From NCBI GenBank assembly GCA_938022295.1, contig CALIDR010000258.1:1-10818 (forward strand): DNA of 10,818 bases. Direction: 5' to 3'. A model generated the notes under the pieces. That model was not told where the DNA came from, ran no database searches, and worked only from the letters and a program-made list of their open reading frames with translations. The DNA comes from an uncultured Burkholderiaceae bacterium. GTDB taxonomy: Bacteria > Pseudomonadota > Gammaproteobacteria > Burkholderiales > Burkholderiaceae_C. The translations under genes were made by a program, and so were the position numbers. This document shows positions 5,517-10,818 of the stretch, piece by piece (the first letter of the stretch is position 1; the number at the start of each line of letters is the position of its first letter).

Positions 5517-6533
5517 TCAGCGCAGCGCCGGCGCCAGCGGGCGCAGCGCCATGACGAGACTCTCGCCCACGCCGGCGCCGAAGCGCCGGGCGAGCCGCTC
5601 GGCCAGGTTGCCGCGCGGCGTGTAGTCGATGACGTCCTCGGCCTGCACGACTTCGCGGGCCACGAAGTCGAGGTTGCCGGTGCGGTCCGCCAGGCCGAGC
5701 GCGATCGCCTGCTCGCCGTTCCAGAACAGGCCGGAGAACATCTCCGGCGCGTCCTTCAGGCGGTCGCCCCGGCCCTGCTTGACGGCGGCGATGAACTGGC
5801 GGTGCACCTCGTCGATCATTGCCTGCGCGTGCGCGACCTGGCGTTCGTTCTGCGGCGAGAACGGATCGAGCATGCCCTTGTTCTCGCCGGCGGTCAGCAG
5901 GCGGCGCTCGATGCCGAGCTTTTCGAGCGTGCCGACGAAGCCGAAGCCGTCGATCAGCACGCCGATGCTGCCCACGATGCTCGCGCGGTCGACGAAGATC
6001 TCGTCGGCCGCCGCCGCCACGTAGTACGCCGCCGAGGCGCAGACCTCCTCGACGACGGCGTAGACCTTCTTGCCGTGCTTGGCCTTCAGCCGCTGCAGCT
6101 CGTCGTGCACGATGCCTGCCTGCACCGGGCTGCCGCCGGGGCTGTTGACGCGCAGCACGATGGCCTTGGCGGCGGCGTCCTCGAACGCGCTGCGCAGGCC
6201 GGAGACGATCGCCTCGGCGCTGGCGTCGCTGTCGCCGGCGATCTCGCCCTTGATCTCGACCAGCGCCGTGTGCGGCCCGACCGGCCCCGACGGGCCGCGC
6301 GCCTCGACGAAGATCGCGTACGCGACGGCCAGGAACAGGCCGAACCAGGCGAGGCGGAAGAACACGCGCCAGCGACGCTCGCTGCGGCGGTCGCGCAGCA
6401 GGTCCTGCACGAGCCTCTCGACGGTGTGCTCGAGGCTCGCGACACCGGCCGCCGGCGCCTGGCGGGCCGCCTGGGGCTCGAACGCGCTCGGTGCGGCCGC
6501 AGGCGGGGCCGCGCTGTCGTCGGAGGGAGTCAT
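5517..6533 (-). CDS. sppA: Signal peptide peptidase SppA-type S49 serine protease
   Basis: A 338-residue membrane-anchored protease of the short SppA type, which cleaves leftover signal peptides in the inner membrane. An Ala/Pro-rich cytoplasmic N-terminus is followed by a single membrane segment (about 59-77, ending VAYAIFVEA) and one S49 domain. LRVNSPGGSP (127-136) is the conserved oxyanion region, S167 in CASAAYY the nucleophile, and K219 in GENKGMLDPFSP the general base. The Ser-Lys spacing of 52 equals that of B. subtilis SppA (S147/K199). The start at 6533 overlaps the Rieske gene stop by 4 nt (ATGA); no Shine-Dalgarno is seen, so coupling is likely. The longer open frame running upstream to 6905 overlaps the Rieske gene and is not used. 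Confidence 0.95.
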   Translation of the reverse strand: MTPSDDSAAPPAAAPSAFEPQAARQAPAAGVASLEHTVERLVQDLLRDRRSERRWRVFFRLAWFGLFLAVAYAIFVEARGPSGPVGPHTALVEIKGEIAGDSDASAEAIVSGLRSAFEDAAAKAIVLRVNSPGGSPVQAGIVHDELQRLKAKHGKKVYAVVEEVCASAAYYVAAAADEIFVDRASIVGSIGVLIDGFGFVGTLEKLGIERRLLTAGENKGMLDPFSPQNERQVAHAQAMIDEVHRQFIAAVKQGRGDRLKDAPEMFSGLFWNGEQAIALGLADRTGNLDFVAREVVQAEDVIDYTPRGNLAERLARRFGAGVGESLVMALRPLAPALR

Positions 6534-6928
6534 CGGGAGTCGTCTGGCGGCGCCGCATCGAAGGCCGGCGGCCGCAGCGCGGGCGATGGGTACCAATATA
6601 CCTCGCCGGCGCGCTCCTCGACGGCGACCGGCGTCAGCCGCCCGCGTCCGCAGGGGCCGCCGGCGCAGCGGCCGTCGGCCGGCTCGTACGTCGCGCCGTG
6701 CACGGCGCAGACGATCCAGCGCCGGTCGGCGTCGAGGAACTCGCCGGGCAGCCAGTCGAGCTCGCTCGGCACGTGCACGCAGCGGTTGACGTAGGCGACG
6801 ACGCGGCCGTCGAAGCGCAGCGCGAACGCGCGCCGCGGCTCGCCGTGGCAGACGACGTCGAACAGCACCGCGCGCCCGCGTTCGACCAACTCGTCGCCGC
6901 AGCACAGGTGCAGCGCCGCTTCAGCCAT
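6530..6928 (-). CDS. Stand-alone Rieske [2Fe-2S] domain protein
   Basis: A 132-residue soluble protein made of one Rieske ferredoxin domain. The ligands are the pair C50/H52 (NRCVHVPSE) and C74/H77 (IVCAVHGATYEP), 21 residues apart. After them comes GRCAGGPCGRGRLTPVAV, the turn typical of small Rieske ferredoxins. There is no transmembrane anchor or oxygenase domain. It presumably transfers electrons in the cytoplasm, but the partner is unknown. The reading frame overlaps the HAD gene by 8 nt and sppA by 4 nt, so it is firmly in the operon. The sequence does not reveal why it sits with rluC and sppA. Confidence 0.9.
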   Translation of the reverse strand: MAEAALHLCCGDELVERGRAVLFDVVCHGEPRRAFALRFDGRVVAYVNRCVHVPSELDWLPGEFLDADRRWIVCAVHGATYEPADGRCAGGPCGRGRLTPVAVEERAGEVYWYPSPALRPPAFDAAPPDDSR

Positions 6929-7580
6929 GGCGCAGCAGCCAGTCGCGCAGCTCGCGCGTGCTGTGCGCCACCGCCAGCGGCGCGAAGCCGGCGAACGCCG
7001 CCGGCTCGTGGGCGCCGTAGGCCACCGCGACGCTCGCCGTGCCGGCGTTGGCCGCCATCTGCAGGTCGTGCGTCGTGTCGCCGATCATCAGTGTGCGCTC
7101 GGGGGCGGCGCCGAGCTCGTCCATCAGCTCGAGCAGCATCTGCGGGTGCGGCTTGCCCGCCGTCTCGTCGGCGGTGCGCGTGGCGTCGAACACGCCGCGC
7201 AGTTCGGCCTGCGCCAGCGCCTCGTCGAGCCCGCGCCGCGCCTTGCCGGTGGCCACGGCGAGGCGGCGGTCGCGCGCCTTCAGCGCCGCCAGCAGCTCGA
7301 GCGTGCCGTCGAACAGGGCCAGTTCGTGCTGGCGCGCGAAGTAGTGGTGCCGGTAGCGCTGCCCGAGCTCGGGGTAGCGCTCGGGCGCGAGCCCCGGCGC
7401 GGCGTGGCGCAGCGCGTCGTGCAGCCCGAGCCCGATCACGTAGGCCGCGTCGGCGTCGCTCGGCACGGCGATGCCGAGGTCGCGGCATGCGTCCTGGATG
7501 CAGCGCACGATCAGCGCCGTCGAGTCGAACAGCGTGCCGTCCCAGTCGAAGACGACGAGGTCGAAGCGGGGTGACGTCAT
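6921..7580 (-). CDS. HAD-family hydrolase, phosphoglycolate phosphatase-like
   Basis: A 219-residue HAD subfamily IA phosphatase. Motif I is FDWDGTLFDS (nucleophile D12, acid/base D14), motif II VATGK (T111), motif III Lys143 in AGKPHPQML, motif IV MIGDTTHD (D168, D172). A helical cap lies between motifs I and II (about 20-90). The fold is that of Gph-type phosphatases; the substrate cannot be told from sequence. The start at 7580 is the ATG overlapping the rluC stop (ATGA, 7577-7580); an upstream start would extend into rluC. It overlaps the Rieske gene by 8 nt at its 3' end. Confidence 0.92.
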   Translation of the reverse strand: MTSPRFDLVVFDWDGTLFDSTALIVRCIQDACRDLGIAVPSDADAAYVIGLGLHDALRHAAPGLAPERYPELGQRYRHHYFARQHELALFDGTLELLAALKARDRRLAVATGKARRGLDEALAQAELRGVFDATRTADETAGKPHPQMLLELMDELGAAPERTLMIGDTTHDLQMAANAGTASVAVAYGAHEPAAFAGFAPLAVAHSTRELRDWLLRHG

Positions 7581-8560
7581 CGGGCGGGCGGCGCGGCGGC
7601 CAGCGCGTGCAGCAACGCCTCGCATTCTGGCGGCAGCGGCGATGCCAGCTCGACGACGTGGCCGTCGGCCGGGTGCGCGAAGGCGAGCCGTCGCGCGTGC
7701 AGGAACATGCGCTCGAAGCCGTGCTCGCGCGCGAGCGCGCGGTTGCGCGCGAAATCGCCGTACTTCGGGTCGCCGACGATCGGGTGCCCGGCGTGCGCGA
7801 GGTGGACGCGGATCTGGTGCGTGCGGCCGGTGGCGATGCGCACGTCCAGCAGCGTGAACCCCGGCAGCCGGCGCACCGGCTGCACGATCGAGATCGAGCG
7901 CTTGGCGTCCTCGTGGCCGCCCGGCACGGCGCGCACGTGGCGCTCGCCGCGCGCGTCGGTCGTCTTCAGCAGCGGCAGGTCGATCACCCGCCGCCCGCCC
8001 GGCCAGTCGCCGAACACGAGCGCGGCGTAGACCTTCTCGGTGCCGCGGGCGCGGAACTGGTCCTGCAGGTGCGCGAGCGCGCTGCGCTTCTTGGCCAGCA
8101 GCAGGATGCCCGAAGTCTCCTTGTCGAGCCGGTGGACGAGCTCGAGATAGCGCTGTCCCGGCCGCGCCCGGCGCAGCTGCTCGATGACGCCGAAGCTCAC
8201 GCCGCTGCCGCCGTGCACGGCCACGCCGGCCGGCTTGTCGACCGCGAGCAGGTGCTCGTCCTCGTGAAGCAGCGGGAACTCGCGCGGCGGCGCGGCCGGC
8301 GCCGCGGCCGCGGCCACCCGCACCGGCGGCACGCGCACCGTGTCGCCCGCCGCGAGCCGCGTGTCGGCACCGGCGCGCCCGCCGTTGACGCGCACCTCGC
8401 CGCTGCGGATCAGCCGGTAGACGTGCGTCTTCGGCACGCCCTTGAGCAGGCGCAGCAGGAAGTTGTCGAGCCGCTGCCCGGCCGCGTCCTCGTCGACCCG
8501 CACCTGCCGCACCGCCGGCGCGGCGGCGGCATGCGGTGCCGCCCGGGGTTGCGCCGTCAC
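7577..8560 (-). CDS. rluC: 23S rRNA pseudouridine synthase RluC
   Basis: A 327-residue pseudouridine synthase of the RluA family; E. coli RluC (319 aa) modifies U955, U2504 and U2580 of 23S rRNA. An S4 RNA-binding domain (about 28-75: QRLDNFLLRLLKGVPK, SGEVRVNG) precedes the catalytic domain, with the catalytic Asp146 in LVHRLDKETSG, and VHGGSGVSFGVIE, GRTHQIRVH and FLHARRL. The start is taken as the GTG at 8560, with a weak GGAAAAG 7 nt upstream. The frame is open to 9094, but that would run through the rne promoter and leader and lacks any family resemblance. It is the first gene of a tightly overlapping operon with the HAD, Rieske and sppA genes and is divergent from rne, an arrangement also seen in E. 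coli. Confidence 0.93.
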   Translation of the reverse strand: MTAQPRAAPHAAAAPAVRQVRVDEDAAGQRLDNFLLRLLKGVPKTHVYRLIRSGEVRVNGGRAGADTRLAAGDTVRVPPVRVAAAAAPAAPPREFPLLHEDEHLLAVDKPAGVAVHGGSGVSFGVIEQLRRARPGQRYLELVHRLDKETSGILLLAKKRSALAHLQDQFRARGTEKVYAALVFGDWPGGRRVIDLPLLKTTDARGERHVRAVPGGHEDAKRSISIVQPVRRLPGFTLLDVRIATGRTHQIRVHLAHAGHPIVGDPKYGDFARNRALAREHGFERMFLHARRLAFAHPADGHVVELASPLPPECEALLHALAAAPPAR

Positions 8561-8602
8561 GGCGGTGCTTTTCCGCGCATCGGCCGCCGGGGCCCGCCCC
8601 CC

Positions 8603-8608
8603 TATAAT
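8603..8608 (+). promoter_or_regulatory. rne: Consensus -10 box, likely rne promoter
   Basis: TATAAT, a perfect -10 consensus inside very GC-rich DNA, pointing toward rne. No convincing -35 is found 16-19 nt upstream (the bases read TCGGCC or similar). Start of transcription would be near 8615, giving an rne leader of about 557 nt. Confidence 0.5.
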
Positions 8609-8634
8609 CTTCGCGCGCACCTGGGCCCTGTCAG
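8604..8634 (-). promoter_or_regulatory. rluC: Possible rluC promoter overlapping the rne -10
   Basis: On the minus strand CTGACA (8634-8629, 5 of 6 to -35) and GATTAT (8609-8604, 4 of 6 to -10) are separated by 19 nt. The -10 would share bases with the rne TATAAT, so the two genes could compete for polymerase. The long spacer makes this a weak call. Confidence 0.3.
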
Positions 8635-8701
8635 TGCCTGATCGACCCGAGTCTACCCGGGCCCCGGCGAGTTCCCAGGGGAGCGCGAGCCGGTGATGCG
8701 A

Positions 8702-8761
8702 CACCATCGGTCGGCGGCGGGCCCGGTCCCCGAGTGACCCCGCAGCCGCCACCCGACGGTG
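8702..8761 (+). other. rne leader hairpin 1
   Basis: The arms 8702-8718 and 8745-8761 pair as 4 bp, an A-C mismatch, 4 bp, a 2x2 internal loop and 6 bp, with a 26-nt loop. Most of the pairs are G-C. The pairing is read by eye; it assumes this stretch is transcribed toward rne. Confidence 0.45.
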
Positions 8762-8786
8762 GAAGAGAAGCCGCCAGAAGAATCCC

Positions 8787-8812
8787 GCCGCGACGCGCCA
8801 AGGCGTCGCGGC
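8787..8812 (+). other. rne leader hairpin 2
   Basis: GCCGCGACGC-GCCAAG-GCGTCGCGGC: a perfect 10-bp stem with a 6-nt loop, followed by ACCGAAAAGG. The lack of a T-tract argues against a terminator. It could serve as a protein or RNase E recognition stem. Confidence 0.5.
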
Positions 8813-8827
8813 ACCGAAAAGGTCCAT

Positions 8828-8858
8828 CGATGCGCCGGCCCTGCCGGCCGACGCATCG
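8828..8858 (+). other. rne leader hairpin 3
   Basis: CGATGC/GCATCG forms the outer stem and GCCGGC/GCCGGC the inner one, with loop CCT and a 4-nt CGAC bulge on the 3' side only. The one-sided bulge inside a strong stem resembles a protein-binding element rather than a terminator (inference). Confidence 0.45.
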
Positions 8859-8912
8859 GCGCCCAGTGAACGCGCGCGCGTCGCTCCCCTGCCCATCCCC
8901 TTCCGCGCCGCG

Positions 8913-8968
8913 GCCGCCACGAGCGGCGCGGCGCGCGCGGCCGCGCGCCCTCGCGCGCCCGTGGCGGC
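8913..8968 (+). other. rne leader hairpin 4 (two-level stem)
   Basis: GCCGCCAC (8913-8920) pairs perfectly with GTGGCGGC (8961-8968), and inside it GGCGCGCG-CGGC-CGCGCGCC (8930-8949) forms a second perfect 8-bp stem. The stretch is almost all G and C, so alternative pairings are possible. Confidence 0.4.
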
Positions 8969-9171
8969 GATGCGCGGGTCCGCGTGCGGCCTTCGCCGGT
9001 GCGCCCGTGGCTCCGTCGCGCTGCTGACCCGATCACGGTCCGCGCGCGGCCCCGGCCAGTTCCTCCCCCGGTTCTTCTGCGGTCGATCGTGCATCGATGC
9101 GCTGGCGGCGAGCAGCCGACGGCGCGACCTGAACGTGTCCCGCGCGGCGCGCGGGCATCGCTGGAGTGCAC

Positions 9172-10818
9172 ATGAAACGCATGCTGATCAACGCCACGCA
9201 GCCCGAAGAGCGGCGGCTGGCGATCGTCGACGGGCAGAAGCTGCTCGACTTCGAGACCGAACTGGAAGGGCGCGAACAGCGCAAGGGCAACATCTACAAG
9301 GCAGTGGTCACCCGCGTCGAGCCGTCGCTCGAGGCCTGCTTCGTCGACTACGGCGAAGATCGCCACGGTTTCCTGCCGTTCAAGGAGATTTCGAAGAACT
9401 TCTTCCGCGAAGGGGTCGATGCGCGCAGCGCCAAGATCGCTGACGCGATCCGCGAAGGCCAGGAACTGCTGGTCCAGGTCGAGAAGGAGGAGCGCGGCAA
9501 CAAGGGCGCCGCGCTGACCACCTTCATCAGCCTCGCCGGCCGCTACCTCGTGCTGATGCCGAACAACCCGCGCGGCGGCGGCGTCAGCCGGCGCATCGAG
9601 GGCGAGGACCGCGAGGAGCTGAAGGAGAACCTGGAGGCGCTCGAGTACCCGAAGGGCATGAGCCTGATCGCCCGCACGGCCGGCATCGGGCGCAGCGTCG
9701 CCGAGCTGCAGTGGGACCTGAACTACCTGCTCAAGCTGTGGGACGCGATCGACGGCGCGGCCAAGGCGGGCAAGGGCGCGTTCCTGATCTACCAGGAGTC
9801 GTCGCTCGTGATCCGCGCCATTCGCGACTACTTCACCGCGGACATCGGCGAAATCCTGATCGATACCGACGACATCTACGAGCAGGCGCACCAGTTCATG
9901 AACCACGTGATGCCCGAGGCGGCATCCAAGGTCAAGCGCTACCGCGACAACGCGCCGCTGTTCAGCCGCTTCCAGATCGAGCACCAGATCGAGACCGCGT
10001 TCAGCCGCACCGTCAACCTGCCCAGCGGCGGCGCGATCGTGATCGACCACACCGAAGCGCTGGTGGCGGTGGACGTCAACAGCGCGCGCGCGACCCGCGG
10101 CGGCGACATCGAGGAGACGGCGTTCCGCACCAACCTCGAGGCGGCCGACGAGATCGCGCGCCAGATGCGGCTGCGCGACCTCGGCGGGCTGATCGTCGTC
10201 GACTTCATCGACATGGAGGAGAGCAAGAACCGGCGCGAGGTCGAGCAGCGGCTGCGCGACGCGCTGCGCCAGGACCGCGCGCGCGTGCAGTTCAGCTCGA
10301 TCTCGAAGTTCGGCCTGCTGGAGCTGTCGCGCCAGCGGCTGCGCCCGGCACTCAGCGAAGGCAGCCACATCACCTGCCCGCGCTGCAACGGCACCGGCCA
10401 CATCCGCGACACCGAGTCGAGCGCGCTGCAGATCCTGCGCATGGTGCAGGAGGAGGCGATGAAGGAGAACACCGCCGCCGTCCACGTGCAGGTGCCGGTG
10501 GAGGTGACCTCCTTCCTGCTCAACGAGAAGCGCACCGAGATCACCAAGATCGAGCTGAAGCAGCGCGTCACCGTGCTGCTGATCCCGAACCCGCACCTCG
10601 AGACGCCGAACTACAAGCTCGAGCGGCTGCGCCACGACGACCCGCGGCTGGAGGCCTACCGCGCCAGCTACACGATGATCGAGGAGCCCGACGACGAGGT
10701 CGGCATCACGCGCCGCGAGAAGCCGAAGGCCAGGCAGGAGCCGGTGATCAAGGGCGTGCTGCCCGACGTGCCGGCGCCGGTCGAGCCCAAGCCCGCTCCG
10801 CCCGCCGCGCCGGCGGCC
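9172..10818 (+). CDS. rne: Ribonuclease E, N-terminal catalytic half, 3'-truncated by window edge
   Basis: Essential endonuclease of mRNA decay and rRNA/tRNA processing, scaffold of the degradosome. 549 codons are present. MKRMLINATQPEERRLAIVD is the standard start; the S1 domain follows (about 38-120: GNIYKAVVTRVEPSLEACFV, HGFLPFKEI). Catalytic Asp residues are D301 (VAVDVNSAR) and D344 (VVDFIDMEE), matching D303 and D346 of E. coli with a constant offset of 2. The Zn-link is C402/C405 (CPRCNGTGH). After the small domain the sequence turns Pro/Ala-rich (about 525 on), the start of the disordered scaffold, which argues for RNase E over the shorter RNase G. The ATG has GGAG 5 nt upstream. A leader of about 557 nt suggests post-transcriptional control. 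Confidence 0.97.
   Translation, partial: MKRMLINATQPEERRLAIVDGQKLLDFETELEGREQRKGNIYKAVVTRVEPSLEACFVDYGEDRHGFLPFKEISKNFFREGVDARSAKIADAIREGQELLVQVEKEERGNKGAALTTFISLAGRYLVLMPNNPRGGGVSRRIEGEDREELKENLEALEYPKGMSLIARTAGIGRSVAELQWDLNYLLKLWDAIDGAAKAGKGAFLIYQESSLVIRAIRDYFTADIGEILIDTDDIYEQAHQFMNHVMPEAASKVKRYRDNAPLFSRFQIEHQIETAFSRTVNLPSGGAIVIDHTEALVAVDVNSARATRGGDIEETAFRTNLEAADEIARQMRLRDLGGLIVVDFIDMEESKNRREVEQRLRDALRQDRARVQFSSISKFGLLELSRQRLRPALSEGSHITCPRCNGTGHIRDTESSALQILRMVQEEAMKENTAAVHVQVPVEVTSFLLNEKRTEITKIELKQRVTVLLIPNPHLETPNYKLERLRHDDPRLEAYRASYTMIEEPDDEVGITRREKPKARQEPVIKGVLPDVPAPVEPKPAPPAAPAA

Larger units (their letters stand above)
8615..9171 (+). promoter_or_regulatory. rne: Long structured 5' leader of rne
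   Basis: The 611 nt between rluC and rne (8561-9171) hold no convincing gene. They contain a consensus -10 and then a leader with four strong hairpin domains: 8702-8761 (4+4+6 bp with one mismatch and a 2-nt internal loop), 8787-8812 (perfect 10 bp), 8828-8858 (6+6 bp with a one-sided 4-nt bulge) and 8913-8968 (8-bp outer stem enclosing an 8-bp hairpin at 8930-8949). E. coli rne has a 361-nt leader through which RNase E controls its own mRNA decay; a like role is inferred. GGAG at 9163-9166 is the ribosome site. Confidence 0.5.

Noticed and set aside
6491..8641. Plus-strand open frame of 716 codons opposite the Rieske, HAD and rluC genes
   Set aside because: Stop codons are rare in GC-rich antisense frames; the translation is Arg/Ala-rich without motifs, and three genuine genes occupy the other strand.
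8734..9027. Plus-strand frame of 97 codons in the rne leader, Arg/Pro-rich
   Set aside because: GTG start, no ribosome site, composition typical of a random GC-rich frame, and it crosses several strong hairpins.
8561..9094. N-terminal extension of rluC up to 9094
   Set aside because: It would cover the rne promoter and leader, adds about 178 low-complexity residues, and RluC proteins start close to the S4 domain.
8653..10635. Minus-strand open frame of 660 codons opposite rne
   Set aside because: It mirrors the rne coding sequence in an antisense frame and shows no domain; RNase E on the plus strand is certain.

Overview
The window is a gene-dense chromosomal segment of roughly 70% G+C (estimated by eye) from a betaproteobacterium. 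The protein sequences and the rluC/rne divergon followed by HAD hydrolase, Rieske protein and SppA look like the order Burkholderiales. The genus cannot be read from the sequence. Both ends cut through genes: ureC enters from the left without about 81 N-terminal residues, and rne leaves on the right after 549 codons.

Left third (1-4150): the urease cluster. ureC (catalytic subunit) is followed, after an interruption, by ureE, ureF and ureG, the nickel-delivery and GTPase maturation factors. These three sit in a tight row (6-nt gap, then an ATGA overlap). The usual ureC-ureE junction is split by a two-gene toxin-antitoxin module on the opposite strand: an AbrB/MazE-type antitoxin and a Doc (Fic-fold) toxin, coupled by a GTGA overlap. 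The 66-nt gap between antitoxin and ureE holds a perfect 16-bp inverted repeat and a good minus-strand promoter.

Middle (4194-5493): kbp, a BON-LysM protein like E. coli Kbp/YgaU with a strong Shine-Dalgarno, converges on bfd (bacterioferritin-associated ferredoxin). bfr (bacterioferritin) lies just upstream of bfd. The bfd promoter carries a Fur-box-like palindrome, so iron release is probably derepressed when iron is scarce.

Right half (5517-8560, minus strand): rluC, a HAD hydrolase, a stand-alone Rieske protein and sppA form an operon whose genes overlap by 4, 8 and 4 nt; bfr follows sppA after 23 nt. rluC diverges from rne. The 611-nt intergenic region holds a consensus -10 for rne and a leader of about 557 nt with several long GC-rich hairpins, a good candidate for RNase E autoregulation.

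Most of the window is housekeeping. The parts worth a second look are the toxin-antitoxin module inserted antisense into the urease operon, the structured rne leader, the Fur-box promoter of bfd, and a substitution at a ferroxidase ligand position in Bfr. I saw no tRNA, rRNA, CRISPR array or insertion sequence.
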